Origin: JAJNBK01 sp035642715
GTDB taxonomy: Archaea; Thermoproteota; Nitrososphaeria; Nitrososphaerales; Nitrososphaeraceae
Length of the DNA: 25,782 nucleotides
NCBI GenBank assembly: GCA_035642715.1
Contig: DASQRW010000231.1
Location: forward strand, 1 to 25,782
Direction: 5' to 3'
Shown: positions 16,129 to 23,609 of the stretch, piece after piece
How positions within the stretch are numbered: position 1 is the first letter of the stretch
Layout of the letters: each line of letters opens with the position of its first letter
Notes under the pieces: model-generated
Seen by the model: the letters and a program-made list of their open reading frames with translations, nothing else
Told to the model about the DNA's origin: nothing
Database searches by the model: none
Translations under genes and position numbers: made by a program

Positions 16129-16840
16129 CTTCATTACCCTCTTCTTCTTCATCATCATCATCTTCATTATCATCATTATCATCAGATTGTTCTTCTTCTT
16201 CTCCTCCTCCTCCTTCCTCATCTTGAAGTTCATTCTGATTGGATTGCTCTTCGGTATTATCATCTTCTCCCTGAAATGATCCAGGATTTTTAGCTTCTAT
16301 ATTTGCGTCCTTCACTATTATATCTACTGTGTCTATAGCTGCTCCTGTTTGATTGTTATTAATTACTTGATCTTCAAATACTTCCAATGCAAATGTATAT
16401 TTTGTATCAGTAGGATAATTTGGAGCAACAAAGTTTGGATGGGCTGTATTATTACCATTTAATATGATAGAAGGACCATCTGTTTGTCTCCATAAATAAT
16501 TGGCCATATTTCCGATATTGCTGCTTTTATTGCTATCACTGCCGTTCAATGTAATTATTGTTCCTTCTAACACTGTTTGGTCTGAACCAGCATTAGCAAT
16601 ATGTCCATTAGAAGGGCAGCATGACGACGATGGTATTGCTGTTGTTGCTGCTGTTATAGTTGTTGTTGAATTGCCCATATCAGTCTGATTAGCTGTTGCA
16701 TTAGTTGTTACTTGATTGGTCATGTTTTGTGCTCGTACTTCCTGTATCATTTGACCACTAATCGATAATAACGATGACGCTATAAGTATGCCTGAAATAA
16801 CAATTGCAAAAAGAATTGCCTCTTTCTTATTCTTACTCAT
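16121..16840 (-). CDS. Exported PKD-like domain protein with acidic tail
   Basis: A 239-aa secreted or anchored protein. An N-terminal signal helix (AILFAIVISGILIASSLLSI, about 8-27) ends near VRAQN, a plausible cleavage site. A Thr/Ala linker leads to a PKD/K319L-type Ig fold at about 82-178: ANAGSDQTVLEGTIITLNGS, then YLWRQTDGPSIILNG, PNFVAP and YTFALEVFEDQ to VDIIVKD. These are the classic PKD-like strands. The C-terminal 60 residues are almost entirely Asp/Glu/Gly/Asn/Gln (GGGGEEEEQSDDNDDNEDDD), encoded by GAT/GAA-type triplet repeats. PKD-like domains mediate surface adhesion or protein contacts; the acidic tail may bind cations. It overlaps the 63-aa gene downstream. Confidence 0.85.
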   Translation of the reverse strand: MSKNKKEAILFAIVISGILIASSLLSISGQMIQEVRAQNMTNQVTTNATANQTDMGNSTTTITAATTAIPSSSCCPSNGHIANAGSDQTVLEGTIITLNGSDSNKSSNIGNMANYLWRQTDGPSIILNGNNTAHPNFVAPNYPTDTKYTFALEVFEDQVINNNQTGAAIDTVDIIVKDANIEAKNPGSFQGEDDNTEEQSNQNELQDEEGGGGEEEEQSDDNDDNEDDDDEEEEGNEDE

Positions 16841-17145
16841 AAGAGATCATGTTATTAGACAAGAAATAAGTTGTATTTTAATCATAAATATATTAATCCA
16901 TCTATGGAATATAAAATGATTGGTTTACAAATTCGGTTAGAGCAAAATGTTTATTTGCTCAATATACTCCCAATTTGAAAAAGTCATTTTCTATGTAATT
17001 ATAAACATTAGTTTCTCTCAATAAAATAACTGATCATTATATCAGAAAGAACATATATGATCTATTACAAATTATTCCATACAATAATAATAACAACAAC
17101 AAAAACAAAAAGATCTAATTTATATCTAAAATAATATAAACAACT
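16841..17145. other. AT-rich intergenic region
   Basis: The promoter region of the PKD-like gene and the 3' flank of the membrane-protein gene. It includes an A/C-rich AAC tract near 17085-17110. I see no gene, RNA or strong hairpin. Confidence 0.5.
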
Positions 17146-17427
17146 TTAAAGAGTAACTTTCAGCAAAGCTCCTATTCCTGCAAGTTCTGCTATATGCACT
17201 CCTAAAAAATATGGTAGTAATCCTTCTGCGTATAAGGGAGCCATCGCAAAATAAGCATAGACTGCAATTAAATTATGTAACATTAGCATGCTTGCAAAGA
17301 ATATGAGGCCGATAGTGAATATTGCTTTAGTGCTCTTGTAGATTTTTGCATATACCGTCAATAAAGCTAGCAAAATAGATATATTTGCCAGACTTATTAT
17401 TGTACTAATATCCATCAAGATAGTCAT
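17146..17427 (-). CDS. Small three-helix membrane protein in the ccdA-tlpA operon
   Basis: About 93 aa with three predicted helices: about 6-25 (DISTIISLANISILLALLTV), about 36-60 (IFTIGLIFFASMLMLHNLIA) and about 70-92 (LLPYFLGVHIAELAGIGALL). Single His residues sit in helices 2 and 3 (LHN, GVHIAE), which could be heme or metal ligands. The ATG at 17427 lies 12 bp after the stop of the thioredoxin-like gene; an in-frame TTG at 17439 directly follows that stop. The tight spacing places it as the third gene of a thiol-redox operon. Similar small membrane proteins occur in other archaea, but I cannot name the family with confidence. Confidence 0.7.
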   Translation of the reverse strand: MTILMDISTIISLANISILLALLTVYAKIYKSTKAIFTIGLIFFASMLMLHNLIAVYAYFAMAPLYAEGLLPYFLGVHIAELAGIGALLKVTL

Positions 17428-17439
17428 GGCAGATGACAA

Positions 17440-18621
17440 CTAACCAAAGGTAAATGTATATATCTGGAATCCTTTGCCCTTTACGTCTATTATAAGTGAG
17501 TGCCAGTCATATCCTTCATGCATAACTAAGTTGTATAACCTCTGTCCATCTACTACTAATTTACCTTGTTCTGATAGGTCTATTCCTGATTTATTTGTTA
17601 GTGCTACTCCATCTTCAGAGATTGATAGTTCTTCTCCTTCTCCTTCTCCTTTTCCTCCTGCTACTATGTTTACAGACTTTGCAGAGTAGGCTAATGCAAT
17701 ACTACCAGTATCACTTTGCAATTCCATATTATCAGCGTTATTTTTCCAGTCACCAATAAGGTATATGGTGTTAGGTTTAAGATCAGATCGCTGTGGAACA
17801 GAGTATGTTACAGTTTGGTTTGGTTTGAAGCCTTCAGAATTTCCAAGGGGCGCTCTAGCAAACTCGTATCCAAAGTAGAGTTCAGGTGTCTTTACTTTTG
17901 TGAAATCTACAGTCTGGACATTTTCAGGTGTAGTTGTGTTTGTATTTGTGTTTAGATTTATTGCAGATATACCTGTTTGAGCAGCACGTTCAACAAGTAA
18001 TGATTGAATTACCTTTTCAGTTTCAGCATAACCACCTTCACCTATATGATCATATCTTATGTATCCTTCATTATCAACTAGATATTTTCTTGGCCAGTAT
18101 CTATTCTGATAGGCATCCCAAGTTCCTTTGTCATTATCTTGAATGACTGGATACTTTATTCCATATTTTTGTACAGCTGCCTTTACATTGTCAATGTTTT
18201 TCTCAAATTCAAATTCAGGCGAATGAACACCAACTATTACCAATCCCTTGTCAGCATATTTTTCATTCCAATCTACTAGATATGGAAGAGTCCGTATGCA
18301 GTTAATGCAGCTGTATGTCCAAAAGTCAACTAGTACAACTTTTCCCTTTAGATCTTTAAGGTTTATTGATTGTCCTTCTTCTGTATTTATGTAACCTGTG
18401 ATTTTGACAAAATCAGGTGCCTTTTTGAATTGGGATTTGTCAATCTGAGATATAGTAGTCCCATTTTTGCTGTCTATTGATGCTGGAATAAAATTTGATT
18501 CCTGTTGTTCAGATGATGCGGCTTTGTTAAGATATGGGCTGTTAAAGTATATTGCAAAGCCAGTAATTAGGGAGACTACTGCAATTGCCATAATTAACGC
18601 ACTGATATTATCTTTATTCAT
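17440..18621 (-). CDS. TlpA/DipZ-like membrane-anchored thioredoxin-fold protein
   Basis: A 393-aa extracytoplasmic thiol oxidoreductase. The N-terminal anchor is about 7-27 (SALIMAIAVVSLITGFAIYF). The thioredoxin-fold domain spans about 65-215: VVLVDFWTYSCINCIRTLPY with the redox pair C105-x-x-C108, VIVGVHSPEFEFEK and YWPRKYLVDNEGYI with the cis-Pro region. The C-terminal domain at about 240-393 (LYFGYEFARAPLGNSEG, TIYLIGDWKNNADNMELQS, LIIDVKGKGFQIYTFTFG) matches the beta-rich module found at the end of mycobacterial DipZ. It starts 6 bp after ccdA, so the pair works like a split DipZ: CcdA passes electrons across the membrane to this protein. Probable roles are cytochrome c maturation or repair of exported thiols. 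Confidence 0.9.
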   Translation of the reverse strand: MNKDNISALIMAIAVVSLITGFAIYFNSPYLNKAASSEQQESNFIPASIDSKNGTTISQIDKSQFKKAPDFVKITGYINTEEGQSINLKDLKGKVVLVDFWTYSCINCIRTLPYLVDWNEKYADKGLVIVGVHSPEFEFEKNIDNVKAAVQKYGIKYPVIQDNDKGTWDAYQNRYWPRKYLVDNEGYIRYDHIGEGGYAETEKVIQSLLVERAAQTGISAINLNTNTNTTTPENVQTVDFTKVKTPELYFGYEFARAPLGNSEGFKPNQTVTYSVPQRSDLKPNTIYLIGDWKNNADNMELQSDTGSIALAYSAKSVNIVAGGKGEGEGEELSISEDGVALTNKSGIDLSEQGKLVVDGQRLYNLVMHEGYDWHSLIIDVKGKGFQIYTFTFG

Positions 18622-18627
18622 TATAAA

Positions 18628-19458
18628 TCAAAATCCTCTCTCTAAATTAATAACTTGATTAGCTAGAGGAAAATTGCCTAGTAAAGCCAGTTGATTAGTG
18701 AATACTAGTATGCCCAATATTATCAGTACCGCACCCATTATGGGATTGAAATATTTTAGGTATTTTACCATTCTTCTGATTAAACCTGTAGCTTGTGAGA
18801 AGAAAGCACCAGTAATTAGGAATGGTATGCCCAAGCCTAAAGAGTAAGCTAATAGCGAATTGTATGCAGCCCCAGGCGCAGTAGCTGCTAATGTAAATGT
18901 ACTACCTAGAATTGGACCTACGCAAGGAGTCCAGCCAGCTGCAAATGCAGCTCCAAAAACAAATGATGTAATATAGCTTGTTTTAAATCTGGGTAACTTT
19001 GTCATCTTTTTCTCAAAGTTTAGTCTCCTTAATTTTGTAGATAAAATTAGATATGCGCCAAATAATATAATTACTACTCCTCCAATTGATTGGAGCGCAC
19101 TTTGGAAGCCAATTCCAACGGTGACAAGAACGCTATTTAGAATAACTCCTAATACTGCAAATACAAGTGAAAAACCAAGAACAAAGTAAACAGTATTTAA
19201 GAAAATGTTAAGTCTGGTTGACCTCTTGACGGTTAGCGATTGTTTTGCTGCTGCTGCTGCCGATCCTCCGCTGGTGGCGGCAGCAGCAGTAGTAGTAGTA
19301 ATTGTATTACTACTACTATTATTATTACTATTCTGAACTTCATGGAGAGTCGTTCCTGACAAATACGATATAAATGCGGGAAGTATTGGAAGAATACAAG
19401 GAGAGAAGAAAGAACCTGCTCCTGCTAATGCAGAAACTACAACGTTTATTTCTACCAC
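18628..19458 (-). CDS. ccdA: CcdA/DsbD-type membrane thiol-disulfide electron carrier
   Basis: About 276 aa with six membrane helices, moving reducing equivalents from cytoplasmic thioredoxin to extracytoplasmic partners. The two redox Cys are in the typical settings FFSPCILPILPAF (helix 1) and AGWTPCVGPILGS (helix 4). An unusual low-complexity loop of about 35 residues between helices 1 and 2 (NNNSSSNTITTTTAAAATSG, then AAAAAKQ) comes from triplet repeats. Start: TTG at 19473 and 19464 and GTG at 19458 are in frame. I chose GTG because the TATA element at 19476-19483 would place transcription start almost exactly there and because it gives the usual short CcdA N-terminus. It is the first gene of the ccdA-tlpA-membrane protein operon. 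Confidence 0.88.
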   Translation of the reverse strand: MVEINVVVSALAGAGSFFSPCILPILPAFISYLSGTTLHEVQNSNNNSSSNTITTTTAAAATSGGSAAAAAKQSLTVKRSTRLNIFLNTVYFVLGFSLVFAVLGVILNSVLVTVGIGFQSALQSIGGVVIILFGAYLILSTKLRRLNFEKKMTKLPRFKTSYITSFVFGAAFAAGWTPCVGPILGSTFTLAATAPGAAYNSLLAYSLGLGIPFLITGAFFSQATGLIRRMVKYLKYFNPIMGAVLIILGILVFTNQLALLGNFPLANQVINLERGF

Positions 19459-19475
19459 GAACAATCTCTGCAATT

Positions 19476-19483
19476 TTTATATT
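19476..19483 (-). promoter_or_regulatory. TATA box of the ccdA operon
   Basis: AATATAAA on the minus strand is centred about 22 bp upstream of the GTG at 19458. The tandem repeats at 19491-19523 begin 8 bp further upstream. Confidence 0.5.
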
Positions 19484-19490
19484 AATACTT

Positions 19491-19531
19491 ATGTCCATAT
19501 TATGTCCGTATTACATCCAAATTACTTTTGG
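19491..19531. repeat. Three tandem 11-bp repeats plus inverted repeat in the ccdA promoter
   Basis: ATGTCCATATT (19491-19501), ATGTCCGTATT (19502-19512) and ACATCCAAATT (19513-19523) are consecutive 11-mers, about one helical turn each. The third overlaps TCCAAA-TTACT-TTTGGA (19515-19531), a perfect 6-bp inverted repeat. They lie immediately upstream of the TATA box, where an archaeal activator would bind. The regulatory role is inference; the repeats are read directly. Confidence 0.5.
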
Positions 19532-20009
19532 ACTTGTTATATAGAAAGACACGCATAGTTTTATTGTATTACTATCATCTGTGATGGATTATTGCAGGAA
19601 TAATGCTTACATTTGACTTGACAAGCTCCTTTTAGAAGAAGCTAATGATTGTTACTGTATATCTTTCAAGTCCAAATTGAAAGTCTAGGGTGTTAGAAAA
19701 CTTCAAGCTCACTGTTTGGTCACTACTTTGGAGAGTTTTACCTGATTTGTAATCTGCCCAGAAGAATTATTGATTGCCATATCATAGCATACGTCATAGC
19801 ATAGGCATATGTCAGAGCAAGATAACAATTTCTGACGCTATTCTCTTATAAAATCAAAAGCTTTCATTGTGTTTGAATATACGTAAATCTTCGATCAGTA
19901 TCTCTGTTGTATTATCTGATAATTCCATTGTTCTTTATTAAATATCATATATTTGAAGCTAAAAAAATGAAATGGAGATTATTACAAGGAAGTGATAAAA
20001 AACTACCTC
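19532..20009. other. Intergenic region with a decayed gene fragment
   Basis: About 480 bp between the ccdA promoter and the 3' end of the His-rich protein gene. It holds the decayed fragment at 19632-19840 (listed separately), including a short repeat of TCATAGCATA near 19783-19804. No RNA gene is seen. Confidence 0.4.
19632..19840 (-). pseudogene. Decayed fragment of an exported protein
   Basis: On the minus strand three overlapping frames read in order. LALTYAYAMTYA resembles the end of a signal peptide. MAINNSSGQITNQV starts at 19780 and ends in TGA after a few more codons. KTLQSSDQTVSLKFSNTLDF, QFGLERYTVTIIS and a stop at 19632-19634 follow in the next frame. The amphipathic beta-strand pattern suits an extracellular beta domain. 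Two frameshifts and the lack of an intact start mark it as a remnant. Family unknown. Confidence 0.4.
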
Positions 20010-20606
20010 CTAAGTTGCTTTAATCTTAGCCTCTCGCAAAGCAGCAAGTTCTTGGTTTATCTGATCAGCATTTTCATTGCCATAGATAACCAATATTCTA
20101 TCGTTAGGGTTAATTACATAATTGTTGATTGACTCTGTCTCGTTTCCATTTATGAAGAATCTAAGTTTATTGTCTTTATTATTGCAATACTGTTTTCCAT
20201 CATCTAATGTAAAGCATCCATTCTCAATATTCATATTGACACTTTTTAGAAACTCGGCAAATGGAACACCTGTTGCATGTCTGTGTAATGTAGTTCCATC
20301 ACCTCCCTCTACATGTATTAACCTAGATTGTACTTGGTATTTTGATTGACTAAAATCAATCTGTTTTCCATTAATTTTTATTGCAAAAGCTGCGTGTTCA
20401 TGAGCCGAACCAACTGGACCATAATTGTTGTTGTTGCCAGCCTGCTGTGTTGAATACATAACAGCCGAAATCACCGCTATTGCTATAATTGCGGCTACAA
20501 TCGGAATTATAATCATCATATATTTTTTATTCTTACGACGACTGCTTGCAAAGTAGCTGCCGTCATCACTTCTTCTTCTGTTACTGCTTTTCTTTTTATC
20601 AACCAT
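20010..20606 (-). CDS. Membrane-anchored His-rich protein, unknown function
   Basis: A 198-aa protein. It has a basic cytoplasmic N-terminus (KKKSSNRRRSDDGS), one membrane helix at about 30-51 (IIIPIVAAIIAIAVISAVMY) and an external domain. The external domain contains GSAHEHAAFAIKINGKQIDF (H69, H71), RLIHVEGGDGTTLHRHATGV (H98, H108, H110), C131 and C141 (possibly a disulfide), and a beta-grasp-like end (NDRILVIYGNE). I recall this family as widespread in Nitrososphaerota, sometimes labelled protein-disulfide isomerase, but there is no CxxC here, so that label is not supported. The clustered His residues suggest binding of copper or another metal. It lies next to the ccdA-tlpA operon, which also acts outside the membrane. 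Confidence 0.8.
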   Translation of the reverse strand: MVDKKKSSNRRRSDDGSYFASSRRKNKKYMMIIIPIVAAIIAIAVISAVMYSTQQAGNNNNYGPVGSAHEHAAFAIKINGKQIDFSQSKYQVQSRLIHVEGGDGTTLHRHATGVPFAEFLKSVNMNIENGCFTLDDGKQYCNNKDNKLRFFINGNETESINNYVINPNDRILVIYGNENADQINQELAALREAKIKAT

Positions 20607-20718
20607 TGTTTATCATTTTATACATAGCCATTATTTTAGGCTTGATTTAAAGATAAAGTATGTATATCTATATACATATATATGAATATAGATATATATA
20701 TATTAGTTACTCATCTAT

Positions 20719-22278
20719 TCAATTAACAGATTCGACTTGAAATTTTGCAGGTGGATCAGGATTCCCAAATTCCTGCGAATATGCAGAGTACATTTTAATA
20801 GTCTGTCCATGTTTAATTTGATAATTACCAACAGGATTTATCATTACTTTATATTCGTCCTTGAGAGCAATCAATTGTTCAGCGAGAACAGGTGCAATTA
20901 ATATATGCCCACTATCTCCTAGGTCCATAACTCGACGAGCAAGTATAATACCTGGTCCCCATATGTTTTGGTTATTGTTTATATCACTAACTATAAAAAC
21001 TGGACCTGTAGCTAATCCTATTCGTACTCCAAGTATATCTTCGTCGCTTATCTTCTTGCTATGATTATATCTGTCGAGTTCTTTATGTAGTTGTATACTA
21101 AGTTGTAGTGGTAATTCAGGATTTAACAAAAATCCTATAGCCATTCCGTCACCTGTTGGTAAAATAATTTTTTTCTCTGTGACTTTCTTGAAAGCATCGC
21201 AAGAATAGATCAGGTTGTTGAGTCGTTCGATCTTTTCTATCTGTTTACGAACAGACAGTGAAGGATCTGACAGCCCCACTATATCTATAAAGAAAAAGTT
21301 AGCACTTATGACTCCCTCTGGTAGTCCAAACTCTGATATATTGGAACCATAGACTCCTAAAAGTTTCTTGTACAAATCAACATGATGACTATGAAAAGTC
21401 AATTCTGAATAAATTACAGGTGTATCTAAGATTGGAGCTTTACACAGAACACAGATGAATTCTGATAATTGGTCACTACCAAATGTAATTTTGCCATTGT
21501 TGTCTATTTTGAAGATAATCCAAGCAGGAATATGATGTGTCCCCCTTATCGAGAGCAATCTAATACTTCGAATAAGAGAACCGCTTTTATCGTCCTCGAA
21601 TTTCATTTCTAGAATGCCATCAAAGATAGAACCCAAACGATTAGTGAAATTATCATTTGTTGTTATTGTTGTTGTTGATGATGATGATGTCGATGGCGAT
21701 GATGAAGTTGTCAATACAAAAATTGCTGTTGCTTCAACCTCTTTTAAAAGAAAAGATAAAGCATTAACGAATTGTAATACATCTTCTTGATTGAAGATGG
21801 CCAATAAATGTGTCAAGGAATCAACAACAATACATATCTTTTTAGTATTATTCAATGAATGGCCATTAACCTTATTTTGTTTTTTTTCGTAGTCGTCATC
21901 ATCCTCATCACCATTTCTTGCTTTCTTTATAAGATCATGTATTATTTCCAAGGTAAGTGATAATTTATTCTCAGAAACGGAAGTAGATAATGAAGAAGAA
22001 GCAGAATGACCAGCCAATGTTTTTTGAAGATATGGATTTAAAAAATGTGAACCTTGAAGTAGTTTCGACTCGTCAACATCAGCAAATAAACTTCTATACT
22101 GTCTATCAGTTAAACTTGAGCTTATATAGATACAATAGTCTCCATTCATCAGACAGTCTACAAAAAACTGTTTGCAATACATACTTTTTCCTACTCCAGC
22201 AGGACCACAAAGAAGTAGTAGACTGTCAGGTATTTTAGTTTCCTTAGTTATTAAATTAGATTGTCCTGGAATCTGCAT
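20719..22278 (-). CDS. KaiC-like RecA-fold ATPase fused to a class III nucleotidyl-cyclase-like domain
   Basis: A 519-aa fusion. Residues 15 to about 265 are a RecA/KaiC-type ATPase: Walker A GPAGVGKS (25-32), Walker B KICIVVDSLTHL (147-158, D153). It is interrupted by acidic (NGDEDDDDYEKK) and Ser/Thr-rich loops. Residues 275-305 hold C276-x2-C279 and H296/H298/H299, a possible metal-binding linker. Residues 322 to about 500 resemble a class III adenylate/guanylate cyclase catalytic domain: FFFIDIVGLSD (D332, metal ligand), LPTGDGMAIGF (D377, second metal ligand), GVRIGLATGPV and GPGIILARRV (R449). The substrate-selecting Lys (KTxGD) is Leu373 and the transition-state Asn is Ile445, so cyclase activity is doubtful; it may bind nucleotide as a sensor. 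ATG start. It follows the MinD-like gene by 72 bp that contains its own TATA-like element. Confidence 0.85.
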   Translation of the reverse strand: MQIPGQSNLITKETKIPDSLLLLCGPAGVGKSMYCKQFFVDCLMNGDYCIYISSSLTDRQYRSLFADVDESKLLQGSHFLNPYLQKTLAGHSASSSLSTSVSENKLSLTLEIIHDLIKKARNGDEDDDDYEKKQNKVNGHSLNNTKKICIVVDSLTHLLAIFNQEDVLQFVNALSFLLKEVEATAIFVLTTSSSPSTSSSSTTTITTNDNFTNRLGSIFDGILEMKFEDDKSGSLIRSIRLLSIRGTHHIPAWIIFKIDNNGKITFGSDQLSEFICVLCKAPILDTPVIYSELTFHSHHVDLYKKLLGVYGSNISEFGLPEGVISANFFFIDIVGLSDPSLSVRKQIEKIERLNNLIYSCDAFKKVTEKKIILPTGDGMAIGFLLNPELPLQLSIQLHKELDRYNHSKKISDEDILGVRIGLATGPVFIVSDINNNQNIWGPGIILARRVMDLGDSGHILIAPVLAEQLIALKDEYKVMINPVGNYQIKHGQTIKMYSAYSQEFGNPDPPAKFQVESVN

Positions 22279-22350
22279 TTTGGGAGATTTAGATGGATAA
22301 TGTCATTGTATATATTATTCTATCGTATTTTATTTTATTTTTCAAATGCT

Positions 22351-23310
22351 CTAGCTTTTTGCTGTTTTTAAATTATCAATGAGGCCATTAATTTTTTCAG
22401 CAAAAGGATGACTTGGATACTCAAGAACAGTTAGATATTCCCTTTTTTTGAATTGAATGTCACAATAACAAGGAATAGAAGAAATAACATCCATTTTTAT
22501 TTCTTTAGAAAGCATGTTGATAATATCTAATTGATTTTCTTCTTTTGACACCTGCATGGTTGACGAACCTACATTATGGATATTTGTCATAGAATTTCTG
22601 CTTGCTGCCTCTTCCATAGACTCATTTTTTAGGCTCATACTAGGTGGGGTACAATAGCCAGCGACTCTATTTAGCAGAAGATATGACTTGGTGCCATGTC
22701 TTGTAAAAGAACTATAGATCTCTTGGGCTATAGTTTTTGTACCCTCAATATCTAGTTCATCCATTTTCAAAGTTAGAAAGAGTATGTCGGCAACGGCAAG
22801 TGCGTTTATTGACCAATACCTTATACCCGGACTCGTATCAATTATAATATAATCAGCATCATGACCTGAGAGCAGTTGCTCCCGTAAAAGTATAAATTTC
22901 CTAAGTAGTTGCATCTTTGAATGTTCCTGTTTTCCGCCGCTCTCAAGTTTGTATATCTCCTCTCTTTTCGAATTGGAAAAACCAGCCATTAATTTCCCAT
23001 TTGGTTTATCTTTAGAAGAGGAAGAGGAAGAGAAAGAAAAATTACTATTTCCATAGTTGTCGAGTGTTGGTGTCAGGTCTACTAAAATGTCATCAACTTC
23101 AGCATTACCAAAGAGAAAATCGTTAATCCATTTTTTTGGTTTTTCCTCATTAAAATATGTCTGGAGGCTAGGTGCATATACATCTAGGTCTAATAAAAAA
23201 ACGCGGTATCCTTTTTTTGCTAACAAGGCAGCAAAATTGGCGCCTATAGTTGTCTTTCCGGTACCACCTTTATAAGAATGAAAAGCTACACAATTTGGCA
23301 TTCTCTTCAT
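22351..23310 (-). CDS. MinD/ParA-family deviant Walker ATPase
   Basis: A 319-aa P-loop ATPase. The deviant Walker A is YKGGTGKTT (13-21) with the signature Lys14, Walker A' is VFLLDLDVYAPSL (37-49) and Walker B is DYIIIDTSPG (153-162). LLLNRV (211-216) matches the base-binding segment of the family. A poorly conserved insert at about 85-130 is Ser-rich (FSFSSSSSSK). ParA/MinD proteins form ATP-dimers on DNA or membrane and position cargo. No amphipathic membrane-targeting helix is evident at the C-terminus, and no ParB is nearby, so the cargo may be the KaiC-cyclase encoded just downstream; this is inference. TTTAAAA at 23331-23337 sits about 24 bp upstream of the ATG at 23310. Confidence 0.88.
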   Translation of the reverse strand: MKRMPNCVAFHSYKGGTGKTTIGANFAALLAKKGYRVFLLDLDVYAPSLQTYFNEEKPKKWINDFLFGNAEVDDILVDLTPTLDNYGNSNFSFSSSSSSKDKPNGKLMAGFSNSKREEIYKLESGGKQEHSKMQLLRKFILLREQLLSGHDADYIIIDTSPGIRYWSINALAVADILFLTLKMDELDIEGTKTIAQEIYSSFTRHGTKSYLLLNRVAGYCTPPSMSLKNESMEEAASRNSMTNIHNVGSSTMQVSKEENQLDIINMLSKEIKMDVISSIPCYCDIQFKKREYLTVLEYPSHPFAEKINGLIDNLKTAKS

Positions 23311-23330
23311 CTACGAATACATTTTTAGTC

Positions 23331-23337
23331 TTTTAAA
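23331..23337 (-). promoter_or_regulatory. TATA box of the MinD/ParA-like gene
   Basis: TTTAAAA on the minus strand is centred about 24 bp upstream of the ATG at 23310, consistent with a leaderless transcript that could also carry the KaiC-cyclase gene. Confidence 0.45.
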
Positions 23338-23609
23338 GATTCTGATTGTTACTCTATACAATTAGAATTTTAATTATATTATGCAAAAAAGGGTATAATA
23401 ATTATAGGATCAGCAAGTCCTGTATCTTTACTATATAGACAAGCATAGACAAGAATGTTTTTCCAATATTATCGTAACTAGAGTAATTAGCAGGTTACCT
23501 TACTCATGCCCCCTTACAAGTAATAAAGTATTATATCATCTATTAGAAAAACATAAGAATAATAATAACTATGAACTTCTCTATAGTTTATAGGATGGCA
23601 AAATAGAAG

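Noticed and set aside
16129..16263. N-terminal extension of the 63-aa protein (EEEEKKK and Met/Lys runs)
   Set aside because: It reads the acidic-tail triplet repeats of the upstream gene in another frame; the ATG at 16128 in the overlap is the better start.
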